64,000 bases of DNA from JAYZBC01 sp036339375 (GTDB lineage Bacteria > Pseudomonadota > Alphaproteobacteria > MPNO01 > UBA2964): contig JAYZBC010000034.1 in the NCBI GenBank assembly GCA_036339375.1, positions 1 through 64,000 on the forward strand, in the 5' to 3' direction. A model generated the notes under the pieces. That model saw nothing but the letters and a program-made list of their open reading frames with translations. It was not told the DNA's origin and searched no databases. Below are positions 42,180-51,221 of this stretch, piece by piece; the first letter of the stretch is position 1, and each line of letters begins with the position of its first letter. The translations under genes were made by a program, and so were the position numbers.

Positions 42180-42974
42180 ATGACAAAATTTTCAAGAAGT
42201 GGGGAAAGCAAAAATAAGTACACCGATTTCGGGTTTAAACGCGTTTCACCAGAAACACATTCAAGCCTTGTTAAGGGTGTGTTTGATACTGTGGCACCTC
42301 AATATGACTTCATGAACGATTTAATGAGCGGTGGGTTACACCACCTCTGGAAAAAAACATTAATCGATTGTATCAGAATAAGAACAAAAATATGCCTTGT
42401 TGACATTGCAGGAGGCACTGGGGACATAGCGTTAAAATTTCTTCAAAAAACAAGTAACCAAAATTTTTCCATAAAACCTGAACATAAAGTATTCATATGT
42501 GAACCAAACGAAGCCATGCTAAAAATTGCCAAAGGACGGGCTTTGGATTCCGGATTTGCAAAAGGATTGTCTTTGACAAATGCCCGAGCGGAATCATTAC
42601 CTTTTGCGGAAAATTTTGCAGATGTCGCTACAATTTCTTTTGGTCTCCGCAATGTAACCAATCGTTCTAAAGCATTAGGAGAAATTTATCGTATACTCGC
42701 AATTGGTGGTCATTTTTTATGTTTGGAATTTTCCCCCAATATTATCCCATTGTTAGCACCTATTTACACTCAATATTCACAGAAATTCTTACCTTGGCTT
42801 GGAAAAAAAGTAGTGGGTAAGGAAAGCGCTTATAAATACCTTGTGGAAAGCATCCAGAATTTTCCAGAACCCAACTTTATCAAAGAAGAGATCGCTTTGG
42901 CTGGTTTTTCTAACATAAGGTTTCGCACGTTTTCAGGTGGACTAGTAGCTCTTTATTCTGGTTGGCGAATTTAA
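42180..42974 (+). CDS. ubiE: Demethylmenaquinone/ubiquinone C-methyltransferase
   Basis: A 264-residue class I methyltransferase. VFDTVAPQYDFMNDLMSGGLHHLWKKTL (about 35-62) is the UbiE signature, LVDIAGGTGDIALKFL is the SAM-binding motif I and ATISFGLRNVTNRSKAL is the second UbiE signature. GHFLCLEFS follows. It methylates the quinone ring in ubiquinone synthesis. It is followed at once by ubiB; the mutM-ubiE-ubiB order is common in alphaproteobacteria. Confidence 0.95.
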   Translation: MTKFSRSGESKNKYTDFGFKRVSPETHSSLVKGVFDTVAPQYDFMNDLMSGGLHHLWKKTLIDCIRIRTKICLVDIAGGTGDIALKFLQKTSNQNFSIKPEHKVFICEPNEAMLKIAKGRALDSGFAKGLSLTNARAESLPFAENFADVATISFGLRNVTNRSKALGEIYRILAIGGHFLCLEFSPNIIPLLAPIYTQYSQKFLPWLGKKVVGKESAYKYLVESIQNFPEPNFIKEEIALAGFSNIRFRTFSGGLVALYSGWRI

Positions 42975-42976
42975 AA

Positions 42977-44536
42977 GTGATTATTAAAAATTTACGTTAT
43001 ATCCACCGAATTCGCGAGATTTTGGGTATCCTCGTTGAGCATAATTTATTGTCATTGTTAAATGAATTTTGGTTAAAACCTCCCTACCAAGCAAAAATTA
43101 TCCTCTTTTTATTTTCGCTAGGTTTCAAACCCTCTGCAACAATTTCTAACTTACGTATTGGGGAAAGGTTAGGACTTGCATTACAAAAGTCAGGACCATG
43201 TTTTATTAAGTTGGGACAGGCCCTTTCTGTTAGGTCAGACATTATTGGTGAAGAATTAGCAAGTGATCTATCTGCTTTGCAGGATCATCTTCCCCCATTT
43301 TCGGGAGATGATGCACGCCAAGCCATCGTGCAAGAATTTGGCCAACCAATAGAAAAAATTTTTAAATGTTTTGAGGACAAACCGGTTGCAGCTGCATCTA
43401 TTGCCCAAGTCCATTTTGCTACAACCATTGATGGTAATCCTGTTGCCGTAAAAATTTTAAGGCCAAAAGTCGAGGAAGCTTTTTCTCGTGACCTCGCATT
43501 CTTGAATTGGATTGCTAAAACCACTGAAGACCATATTCCTGATATGCGCCGATTGAGGTTATTGGAGTTTGTTCAAACCTTAAAAAAGACAATCGCACTT
43601 GAAATGGATTTGCGCCTGGAGGCTGCAGCTGGGGATGAACTCCGTTCTAATTTTGAAGGAGATTCTACGTTTTTTGTCCCTAATATGGACTGGACACGTA
43701 CGGGGCGTCGCGTGCTTACAACGGAAAGAATAGAAGGTTTCCCCATTGACGAAATTGAAAACATAAAAAAATTAGGCCTTGATGCAAAAACATTAGTAGG
43801 AAACATGGCAAGAATTCTATTCCTACAGGTTTTTCGTGATGGCTTTTTTCACGCTGATTTACACCCAGGAAATTTATCTGTAGCTTCAAATGGATCAATT
43901 CAAGCAGTAGATTTTGGTATCATGGGACGTATCGACAAACAAACCCGTTTCTATCTAGCTGAAATGTTACTTGGTTTCTTAAATGCCGATTATGAGAAGG
44001 TAGCATCAGTCCATTTTCGTGCCGGTTACGTGCCCGCAAATCAATCGGAAGATCAGTTTGCGCAAGCTGCTCGGGCTATTGCAGAGCCAATTTTCGGTCT
44101 CCCTTTAAAAGAAATTTCCTTAGCACGCCTTTTATCTCAACTTTTTCAAATCACTCAACAGTTTGAAATGGAAGCTCAACCTCAACTGCTTTTGTTACAA
44201 AAAACCATGTTGGTTGCAGAGGGTGTGGGACGACAACTATATCCCGATGCCAATATGTGGCAACTTGCGCAACCTTTAATCGAAGAATGGATGCAAGAAG
44301 AACTAACTCCAGAAGCCCGTGCCGCGGAAACACTCTCAGAAGCAGGTAAATTTCTAGAACGGTTACCTGTTTTGATTGCCAAAATGAGCGACACCGTAGA
44401 AACTTTATCACGGAAAGGTTTAAGACTTCACCAAAATACACTAGATGAAATGTTTAATAACAATAAGCAAAAATCAAGATGGCAATGGTGGGCAGGAATT
44501 CTATTGGGGTTAGGAATTTTGTCAGCCTTAATATAG
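42977..44536 (+). CDS. ubiB: Ubiquinone biosynthesis regulatory kinase-like protein
   Basis: A roughly 519-residue ABC1/ADCK family protein. KSGPCFIKLGQALSVRSDIIGEELASDLSALQDHLPPF is the KxGQ hallmark region. AAASIAQVHFATTIDGNPVAVKILRP is the nucleotide-binding loop, and FHADLHPGNL and AVDFGIMGRID are the catalytic and Mg-binding loops. The C-terminus ends in one or two hydrophobic helices (WQWWAGILLGLGILSALI). It supports ubiquinone synthesis at the membrane. GTG 42977 is preferred; TTG 42962 overlapping ubiE is an alternative. Confidence 0.94.
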   Translation: MIIKNLRYIHRIREILGILVEHNLLSLLNEFWLKPPYQAKIILFLFSLGFKPSATISNLRIGERLGLALQKSGPCFIKLGQALSVRSDIIGEELASDLSALQDHLPPFSGDDARQAIVQEFGQPIEKIFKCFEDKPVAAASIAQVHFATTIDGNPVAVKILRPKVEEAFSRDLAFLNWIAKTTEDHIPDMRRLRLLEFVQTLKKTIALEMDLRLEAAAGDELRSNFEGDSTFFVPNMDWTRTGRRVLTTERIEGFPIDEIENIKKLGLDAKTLVGNMARILFLQVFRDGFFHADLHPGNLSVASNGSIQAVDFGIMGRIDKQTRFYLAEMLLGFLNADYEKVASVHFRAGYVPANQSEDQFAQAARAIAEPIFGLPLKEISLARLLSQLFQITQQFEMEAQPQLLLLQKTMLVAEGVGRQLYPDANMWQLAQPLIEEWMQEELTPEARAAETLSEAGKFLERLPVLIAKMSDTVETLSRKGLRLHQNTLDEMFNNNKQKSRWQWWAGILLGLGILSALI

Positions 44537-44894
44537 ATTTAGTTGAATTTCAATTACCCATACATATCCTACTCCCTTTTTTGACCAAAAATTCAGTTCA
44601 GTTCTGGGCCATGGTAATAAAAATGAAGAATTTTGTTGCACTTATTCAACAGAAATGGGCCTTTAGAATCGTTTCAAAAATGCCACAAACTTGTTATGAT
44701 AATAATTTGAGAAAGAGGTAAAATTTATACACTGTTTTTTTATATTAAATTCTAACCAAATTTGATAAGACGCTAAGGAAATTATTGAGTGTCAATTTGT
44801 GAAGTAGAAAACAGCATCTACAACTTTTGCTATTAACCCCTTAACTTATTAGTTTAAACTCCTAAATCTAAATAAACTAAAGAAAGTTAATTTT
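44537..44894. other. Intergenic region, no gene seen
   Basis: About 360 bases of AT-rich DNA between ubiB and coaBC. A weak 80-codon frame here overlaps the end of ubiB and lacks family features. I see no tRNA, convincing hairpin or terminator. Confidence 0.6.
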
Positions 44895-46106
44895 GTGCTC
44901 AAAGATAAACGGGTTCTTTTAATTATATCCGGCGGCATTGCGGCATATAAGTGCCTTGATTTAATCCGGAATTTGCGTGAACAAGGGGCACGGGTTCGTT
45001 GCGTGATGACCAAATCAGCAAACAAGTTTATAACAAAACTTTCAGTTTCTGCACTGTCGGGAGAAAAAGTGTATAGTGATTTGTTTTCGCTGACAGATGA
45101 AAATGAAATGGGGCATATTCAACTTTCTCGTGAATCTGACATTTTAGTAGTTGCACCAGCAACGGCTAACATTTTAGCACGTATGGCTCAAGGTTTAGCG
45201 GATGATTTAGCCACTACTGTTCTTTTGGCAACTAATAAAAAAGTCCTTGTTGCCCCATCAATGAATAACCGAATGTGGACACACCAAGCAACTCAACAAA
45301 ACATTGCCATTTTGAAGGAACGTGGAATTTCGGTATTAGGGCCTGGTTCTGGTGAAATGGCCTGCGGAGAACACGGGGAAGGTAGAATGTTGGAAACGCA
45401 GGAAATTTTAGAAGCAATAAAATTAGAGCTAAAATATGACTCCCAATTGTTTGGTCTTCGCGCACTGGTTACTAGTGGTCCCACACATGAACCAATAGAT
45501 CCTGTCCGGTATTTAGGGAATCGATCGTCTGGAAAACAAGGACATGCCATCGCAACCGCTATTGCCCGTCTGGGTGCCGAGACTACTTTGGTAACTGGTC
45601 CCACAAATGAACCAGAACCTTGGGGGGTTCAAGTTATTCATGTCGAAACCGCTCAAGAAATGTTAACTGCCTGCAAAAACTCCCTTCCTACTGATATTGC
45701 TATCTGCGCGGCAGCGGTTGCAGATTGGCGGTTTGAAAAAAAATCAAAAATTAAATTAAAGAAAAAGGGTCAACCTCCTACTCTCTCTTTGATTGAAAAT
45801 CCGGACATTTTAAAAACCCTTTCGCAACCCGGAAACAAACGACCTCGTTTAGTTATTGGGTTTGCTGCTGAAACTGAAAATATAATTGTCAAGGGAACAC
45901 AAAAGCTCTCTTCCAAAGGCTGTGATTGGATAATTGCAAATGATGTGTCCCCCAATAAAAAAACTTTCGGGAACATCAATAACACTATAAATTTTATCAC
46001 TTCTGGTGGGATCGAAAGTTGGCCCAAAATGTCAAAACAAAAAATCGCAACAAAACTCGCTGAAAGAATTGTAGAGGTTTTTGCTACATCCAAAGCAGCA
46101 GAATAG
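44895..46106 (+). CDS. coaBC: Bifunctional phosphopantothenoylcysteine decarboxylase/phosphopantothenate-cysteine ligase
   Basis: A 403-residue Dfp. The N-terminal flavoprotein (CoaC) has LLIISGGIAAYKCLDLIR (about 6-23), an ESDILVVAPATANILARMAQGLADDLATT segment and the PSMNNRMW substrate clamp. The CoaB domain starts near 185 with ALVTSGPTHEPIDPVRYLGNRSSGKQG and includes AAAVADWR and ENPDIL. It makes 4'-phosphopantetheine in coenzyme A synthesis. The start is GTG 44895, and the gene is followed 42 bases on by a MoeB/ThiF-like gene. The dut gene, commonly located here, is absent. Confidence 0.95.
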   Translation: MLKDKRVLLIISGGIAAYKCLDLIRNLREQGARVRCVMTKSANKFITKLSVSALSGEKVYSDLFSLTDENEMGHIQLSRESDILVVAPATANILARMAQGLADDLATTVLLATNKKVLVAPSMNNRMWTHQATQQNIAILKERGISVLGPGSGEMACGEHGEGRMLETQEILEAIKLELKYDSQLFGLRALVTSGPTHEPIDPVRYLGNRSSGKQGHAIATAIARLGAETTLVTGPTNEPEPWGVQVIHVETAQEMLTACKNSLPTDIAICAAAVADWRFEKKSKIKLKKKGQPPTLSLIENPDILKTLSQPGNKRPRLVIGFAAETENIIVKGTQKLSSKGCDWIIANDVSPNKKTFGNINNTINFITSGGIESWPKMSKQKIATKLAERIVEVFATSKAAE

Positions 46107-46148
46107 GCAATTAAAGGATGTCTTCACATTTGATTTTAATAAAGCTTT

Positions 46149-46958
46149 GTGTTTTTAAAGTTGGACTTCACTGAAAACCAAATACAGCGTTATGCACGCC
46201 AAATTGTATTGCCTGAGGTTGGTGGTCTCGGTCAGAAAAAACTACTTAGTGCCAAAGTTTTAGTAATTGGGGCTGGCGGATTGGGTGCCCCATTGCTTAT
46301 TTATTTGGCAGCTGCAGGCATAGGAACTTTGGGTGTGGCCGATAATGACGTGGTTGAACTTTCAAACTTACAGCGCCAAATAATTCATACAACAGAGGCA
46401 ATTGGTCTACCGAAAGTGGAAAGTGCGAGGAAAACAGTTCAATCCATCAATCCCGATATTACATTTATCACACACAAGGAGCGGATAAAAAAAAGCAATG
46501 TTGAAAGTATAATTTCTGATTATGATTTAATAGCAGACGGATCAGATAATTTTCCTACTAGATTTTTAATCAACGACGCTTGCCATTTTTTGCACAAAAC
46601 CCTGGTGTCAGCCGCTATTTTGCGTTTCGAAGGGCAAATTTCCACTTTTAAACAGCATATTTCCCCTGAGTACCCTTGTTACCGATGTCTGTACAAAGAC
46701 CCCCCACCGCCCGGCCAAATTCCAAGCTGTTCGGAGGGGGGGGTTCTTGGATCTCTCGCAGGCACAATTGGAGCCCTTCAAGCTACGGAAGTTATCAAAG
46801 AAATTTTAGGAATTGGGGATAGTTTAGCAGGGCTCCTTTTGTTGTATAACGCTTTAGAAACTGAAATTCGCAGAATTAAATTTAAGAGGGATCCTGCATG
46901 TCCTTTATGCGGTGATAAACCAACAATTTCTGACTTTTCGCAATCTCCTCCAATCTAA
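46149..46958 (+). CDS. MoeB/ThiF-family adenylyltransferase (E1-like)
   Basis: A 269-residue E1-like enzyme. RYARQIVLPEVGGLGQKKLLSAKVLVIGAGGLGAPLLIYLAAAG (about 14-57) holds the nucleotide-binding motif. DNDVVELSNLQRQIIH carries the catalytic Asp and Arg, and SDNFPTRFLINDAC is conserved. The zinc site is CYRCLYKD plus CPLCGDKP near the C-terminus. No rhodanese domain is fused. It adenylates the C-terminal glycine of MoaD- or ThiS-like sulfur carriers. The start is GTG; an 8-bp G tract near 46733-46740 encodes EGGV. A DsrE-like gene follows by 9 bases, hinting at a sulfur-relay link. Confidence 0.92.
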   Translation: MFLKLDFTENQIQRYARQIVLPEVGGLGQKKLLSAKVLVIGAGGLGAPLLIYLAAAGIGTLGVADNDVVELSNLQRQIIHTTEAIGLPKVESARKTVQSINPDITFITHKERIKKSNVESIISDYDLIADGSDNFPTRFLINDACHFLHKTLVSAAILRFEGQISTFKQHISPEYPCYRCLYKDPPPPGQIPSCSEGGVLGSLAGTIGALQATEVIKEILGIGDSLAGLLLLYNALETEIRRIKFKRDPACPLCGDKPTISDFSQSPPI

Positions 46959-46967
46959 ATTAATATT

Positions 46968-47399
46968 GTGCGCCAACGTCTCTCAATCATTATTTTTTCT
47001 AGTCTTTATGACCGTATCCATTACGCTCTTATGATGGCTAGTGCGGCCGCGGCTACCGCCAAACCAGTGACAATTTTTTTTACGATGGACGCTTTGAAAA
47101 CACTCAAAAAACCAACCTCTGAAGGAATACCGGGCTGGAGTACCCTTGATAAAAATGAACAAGACAAAACACCAATTACAAAGGACCTAGAATACAACGG
47201 AAAAGGAATAGCTAAAATTGAAGAACTGTTAGAAGCTTGTTCTGATTTTGGGGTGAAATTTTATATATGCGAAACAGGAATGAAAGCCTTGGGGCTGAAA
47301 AGAACCTGCCTACGAAGCGATTTAAAGATCGGTGAATTTGGGTTAGTAAGTTTTCTTAAGGAATCAGAAGATGACAACGGACAAATTGTTTTTGTATAA
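46968..47399 (+). CDS. DsrE-family protein
   Basis: A 143-residue protein of the DsrE/DsrF/DsrH-like fold. It starts with RLSIIIFSSLYDRIHYALMMASAAAAT, then VTIFFTMDALKTLKK, and has EELLEACSDFGVKFYICETGMKALGL with Cys in the place often used by sulfur-handling members. It begins with GTG 46968, nine bases from the E1-like gene, so probably shares its transcript. A role in sulfur transfer is plausible but not shown. Confidence 0.78.
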   Translation: MRQRLSIIIFSSLYDRIHYALMMASAAAATAKPVTIFFTMDALKTLKKPTSEGIPGWSTLDKNEQDKTPITKDLEYNGKGIAKIEELLEACSDFGVKFYICETGMKALGLKRTCLRSDLKIGEFGLVSFLKESEDDNGQIVFV

Positions 47400-47496
47400 A
47401 GTTAACTGACGTTTCTTGAAATCTTAATTTTAGTTTTGACCTAGAAATCTATAACATTTTTCTCTCCTAAACCCTTAACCTTTCAAATTAACCAAC

Positions 47497-48465
47497 TTAA
47501 TAAATTTTATCTTTTGGAACCTGACCGCTAACAAAGGATATAATATTTTCTATTACCCTGGCCCCCATCGCTACTCTACTTTCGTTAGTTGCAGAACCAA
47601 GATGCGGCGCAAGCACTACGTTTTTTAAATTAAATAACTTTTCATTAATTTCCGGTTCGTTTTCAAAAACGTCTAAACCAGCTGCAGCAATTTCACCTTT
47701 TTCTAGCCTTTCGGCCAGTTCAGCCTCATCAATTATGCCCCCCCTTGCTGAATTAATTACGATTGCGTGTTTTTGCAATTTACCAAGCCGTTCAGCATCC
47801 AGCAAATGGTGGGTTTCAGTGGTCTGCGGACAGTTTATCGAAAGAAAATCTACTTCAGCGAGCATTTTATTGAGAGACGGCCAATAAGTAGCGTCTAGTT
47901 TGGCCATTATAAATTCACTTACAGGTTTTCGGTTATGATAGTATATTTGCATACCAAAGCACCGTGCCCTGACCGCAACAGCATAGCCAATCTTTCCTAA
48001 ACCTATAATTCCCAATTTTTTATTAGTGAGGCTAGTACCCAACAAAAAAGTTGGAGCCCAACCACCCCACAATTTTTCCTTCACTATTTGGCAACCTTCC
48101 GGCAGCCTGCGCGCCGCAGCCAGCATCAGAGCTATTGTTAGATCAGCAGTGTCCTCGGTCAGCACATCGGGAGTGTTGGTTACACAAATGTTACGCTGAG
48201 TAGTTGCTGCTAAATCGATATGGTTCACGCCAGCACCAAAGTTCGCTATTATTTCAACAGTTGAGGGTAAAGCTGAGACCAAACCAGCATTGATTTCATC
48301 AGTTACCGTTGGAACGACAACGCTAGCACCTTCAGACCTTTTAATGATTTCCTCAAACGACATTACCCTGTCAGAGGTATTTAGTCGGACATTAAACAGG
48401 TTTTGCATCCGATTTTCTGTCACTTTAGGGAGCTTTCGGGTTACAAGAACGACCGGTTTTTTCAT
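47497..48465 (-). CDS. D-isomer specific 2-hydroxyacid dehydrogenase (glyoxylate/hydroxypyruvate-type)
   Basis: A 322-residue D-2-hydroxyacid dehydrogenase. The NAD(P) fold is LGIIGLGKIGYAVAVRARCFGMQIYYHNRK (about 148-177); an Arg near NSARGGIIDEAEL, a Glu in FENEPEI and His in LAPHLGSATNESR form the catalytic set. The sequence NFGAGVNHIDL is typical of glyoxylate or hydroxypyruvate reductases. The gene is preceded by a plausible ATG with weak Shine-Dalgarno. It lies between a DsrE-like gene and an SH3 protein, without evident pathway neighbours. Confidence 0.9.
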   Translation of the reverse strand: MKKPVVLVTRKLPKVTENRMQNLFNVRLNTSDRVMSFEEIIKRSEGASVVVPTVTDEINAGLVSALPSTVEIIANFGAGVNHIDLAATTQRNICVTNTPDVLTEDTADLTIALMLAAARRLPEGCQIVKEKLWGGWAPTFLLGTSLTNKKLGIIGLGKIGYAVAVRARCFGMQIYYHNRKPVSEFIMAKLDATYWPSLNKMLAEVDFLSINCPQTTETHHLLDAERLGKLQKHAIVINSARGGIIDEAELAERLEKGEIAAAGLDVFENEPEINEKLFNLKNVVLAPHLGSATNESRVAMGARVIENIISFVSGQVPKDKIY

Positions 48466-48579
48466 ATATTTTTTAGCTTAAACTAGGGGAAATTTCGTGT
48501 TAACGTTTGTTAAAATTTAGTTTTGATTTTCAAATGCAATGACTTCCCGGCTAAGAAAATATAGTATTGCACCACTAAA

Positions 48580-49095
48580 ATGAATAGAAATTTAAATAAA
48601 TTAATCAAAAATTTAATAGTGTGCAGTTGCTTGGCGTTTATGGTTTATGTGGGCTATTTACAACTTTCAACTCATTATTCGAAAACTGAACAAGCTTTGC
48701 CGCGTTTTGTGTCTTTAAAACAAAAAGAAGTCAATTTGCGTACAGGCCCAAATAAAAAATACCCGATTCACTGGGTTTACCTTAACCAAAAGATGCCAGT
48801 GGAAATCATCGCGGAGTTTCGTTTTTGGAGACAAATTAGAGACTGGGAGAACACAGTAGGCTGGGTCCACAAACGTTTATTAACAAATAAACGAAGAATA
48901 ATTGTTCTAACGGGAACACACCCTATAAAAAAATCACCAAGTTATAATTCTCCAGTGATAGCACTAGTAGAAGAAAAAGTAATTGGTGAATTAGAAAAAT
49001 GCAAAAAGGATTGGTGCAGAATTAACTTTGGAGAATTTCGGGGATGGATGCAACAGAGTCAATTTTGGGGAAGATATCCCCGCGAAAAAATTTAA
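48580..49095 (+). CDS. SH3-domain membrane-anchored protein
   Basis: A 171-residue protein with an N-terminal hydrophobic helix (IVCSCLAFMVYVGYLQL, about 13-29) and a periplasmic part with an SH3-like repeat typical of bacterial SH3 domains (VSLKQKEVNLRTGPNKKYP, VYLNQKMPVEIIAEFRFWRQI, GWVHKRLL), then a second, weaker one (HPIKKSPSYNSPVIALVEEKVIGELEKCKKDWCRI, FRGWMQQSQFW). Relatives in alphaproteobacteria are known as DUF1058-like/SH3-domain proteins. Likely peptidoglycan- or envelope-related. Two Cys (near 147 and 152) could form a disulfide. Confidence 0.82.
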   Translation: MNRNLNKLIKNLIVCSCLAFMVYVGYLQLSTHYSKTEQALPRFVSLKQKEVNLRTGPNKKYPIHWVYLNQKMPVEIIAEFRFWRQIRDWENTVGWVHKRLLTNKRRIIVLTGTHPIKKSPSYNSPVIALVEEKVIGELEKCKKDWCRINFGEFRGWMQQSQFWGRYPREKI

Positions 49096-49119
49096 TCCCA
49101 GAAAAATTTTCTTTATTTT

Positions 49120-49734
49120 TTATCGTTTTGGAGGAGTAGGGCCTTTGTCGTAATCAAAATCTCCAATTAACGCCTCATGAACGTTTTTTGGAATTCCAGC
49201 CATATGATGATATTCTGGGTGTCCAACTGTTAACAATATTTGGGGGGATTTTGAGCAAAAGGCAGCAATTTGTTTTTCATTAAAAGGAAATCGAACAAAT
49301 TGTACGGAAGATGCCTTTCCCTCCGAAGTTATGCGATCAATATCTGTTTCCGGCAAAGCATTTACCTTTTCCTCATTAATGAACAAGCTTATGGTTTCTT
49401 CAAAACCTCCTAATTTAGAAAGTAATATAGCTCGACGCCCCGGATCACCGACTTCTATCATTACTGTAGCAACCAATTCTTTACCTTTTGGGATGAGCGG
49501 GTTATATGCCGCCAATTCACCAGGAATTTGTTCTTTTCCTCCTTTCTCAATAAAAAGCATTTCGTGGATTTGAAACCACATTGTATCAAAATTTTCAAAG
49601 TAAAAAGTACAACTGGGACCTACCTCTACCCGTCTATTTTTTTTTGATGCAGCCAAAGCTTTTGCACGGTTTTTTCTTATGACCCCATATTCATCCATAG
49701 ACATAATGTCACTAGGAGTAAGATTATGTTCCAT
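49120..49734 (-). CDS. DUF3501-family protein
   Basis: A 204-residue protein matching the DUF3501 family. It starts EHNLTPSDIMSMDEYGVIRKNRA, then VGPSCTFYFENFDTMWFQIHEMLFIEKGG. The function is unknown. It follows the Fe-S/CCG protein by 10 bases and, with a rubrerythrin upstream, forms a three-gene set that is repeatedly found in proteobacteria and suggests peroxide or iron stress handling. The gene is followed in the convergent direction by the SH3 gene. Confidence 0.85.
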   Translation of the reverse strand: MEHNLTPSDIMSMDEYGVIRKNRAKALAASKKNRRVEVGPSCTFYFENFDTMWFQIHEMLFIEKGGKEQIPGELAAYNPLIPKGKELVATVMIEVGDPGRRAILLSKLGGFEETISLFINEEKVNALPETDIDRITSEGKASSVQFVRFPFNEKQIAAFCSKSPQILLTVGHPEYHHMAGIPKNVHEALIGDFDYDKGPTPPKR

Positions 49735-49744
49735 TTAAAAAATC

Positions 49745-51097
49745 CTATGATCTAGTACTATAAGCTTCAGCCAACAACTCAATTGGATGGAAAACTGTTT
49801 GAGGCACTAATAGTTTGTCGGTTTCCTTAACATTTCGTTCAATCCCTTGGAGAATATGCATGCCAGCTAAGGGACATTCTGAAACTACCACTGATGGTAA
49901 TTTTTCAATGGCTTTACTAACAACGGGCTTACCTATTTTCATACCAATCTCAAAATTACTTTCCATCATTCCCCAAGACCCGCCGTGGCCCGAACAACGT
50001 TCTATCACTGAAATATCTGTCTGTGGTATTAGGCGCAACATTTCCGCAGCTTTAGCACCAATATTTTGTGCACGTGAATGACACGCAAGATGAACTGTTA
50101 CTCCGTTTGGTATGGGTTCCAAGCCCTCAGCAATTCCTTCTTTTTTTGCAATATTTACAAGATATTCTGCTATGTCATATGTCGCAGATGAAAGATTTTT
50201 TACATTTTCATCGTTTGGTAAAATCAAGGGCCACTCAAATTTTAACATGAGGGCACAGCTAGGTACCAATGCAATAATATCGTAACCATTATTGATCCAA
50301 GAACCCATTTCTTGAGAAACTTTTCGAGCGTTTTCTGCCACCGCCTCAAGATCTCCATGTTCAAGCTTCGGCATTCCACAACAATGAGGGTAAATAACCT
50401 CTGTTTCCACACCGTTCCTTGCTAATACTTTCCTAGTTGCCTCCCCAATTTGAGGATTATTATAATTCACAAAACAGGTCGCATATAACACTGCCTTCCG
50501 CCCAAAAGCTGGAGCATTTACATTAATAGTTGGGGTCTTTGTTTTTGCCCTAGCCGCAAAACTTTTGTGGTAGAATTTTGGGAGTACTGCCGTTTGTTTT
50601 ATTCCGATTAATTTTTGTATCACATTACGGGTAAACTTATTACTGAGTTTGTTGCTCCAATTAACTAGTGTTGCAAAAGGGCCTAACCACTTTCCGTTTC
50701 TGTCTGTGTTGGATAACTGTTCCTTATTACGCGATACCTTACCGAAACGCTTTTCAACGGCACGGTACCGCAACATTAAATGTGGAAAATCAACATTAAA
50801 TTCATGGGGTGGAACATAGGGACATTTTGTCATGAAACACAAATCACAAAGGGTACATGCGTCAACCACATAACCAAATTTACTACTAGGAACAGAATCT
50901 AGTTCTCCAGTTTGTGAGTCGTCTATTAAATCAAACAGCCGAGGAAAAGAATCACAAAGATTGAAACATCGACGACATCCATGGCATATGTCAAAAATGC
51001 GTCGCAGTTCTAGATCTAGACTTTCCTTTTCAAAATACTCTGGATTTTCCCAATCTATAGGATGACGAGTTGGAGCCCCCAGACTTCCTTCCGACAT
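49745..51097 (-). CDS. Fe-S cluster/CCG-domain protein (GlpC/HdrD-like)
   Basis: A 450-residue protein. Two 4Fe-4S sites lie near the N-terminus: CHGCRRCFNLCDSFPR (about 35-50) and CTLCDLCFMTKCPYVPP (about 82-98). Two cysteine-rich CCG-type domains follow: CFVNYNNPQIGEATRKVLA with HCCGMPKLEHGD, and a second one with CHSRAQNIGAKA and ERCSGHGGSWGMM, in which the usual CCG is CSG. This is the layout of GlpC/HdrD-type electron carriers. It has no heme or membrane anchor. It sits between rubrerythrin and DUF3501 and may pass electrons to or from rubrerythrin. Confidence 0.88.
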   Translation of the reverse strand: MSEGSLGAPTRHPIDWENPEYFEKESLDLELRRIFDICHGCRRCFNLCDSFPRLFDLIDDSQTGELDSVPSSKFGYVVDACTLCDLCFMTKCPYVPPHEFNVDFPHLMLRYRAVEKRFGKVSRNKEQLSNTDRNGKWLGPFATLVNWSNKLSNKFTRNVIQKLIGIKQTAVLPKFYHKSFAARAKTKTPTINVNAPAFGRKAVLYATCFVNYNNPQIGEATRKVLARNGVETEVIYPHCCGMPKLEHGDLEAVAENARKVSQEMGSWINNGYDIIALVPSCALMLKFEWPLILPNDENVKNLSSATYDIAEYLVNIAKKEGIAEGLEPIPNGVTVHLACHSRAQNIGAKAAEMLRLIPQTDISVIERCSGHGGSWGMMESNFEIGMKIGKPVVSKAIEKLPSVVVSECPLAGMHILQGIERNVKETDKLLVPQTVFHPIELLAEAYSTRS

Positions 51098-51221
51098 AAC
51101 TAAAAGCCTTCTTTCAAACTCAAGTAAACAGGACCTTTCTGAGAAATTCTCTTCTCAGTTATTCCACATTTTGCGCAAGTGTTTTTGGGAAAATTAATTC
51201 CCTTAAATCATATTTTTAGTC

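Noticed and set aside
44479..44721. An 80-codon frame overlapping the end of ubiB
   Set aside because: It starts inside ubiB in another frame, lacks a ribosome site and has no recognisable motif.
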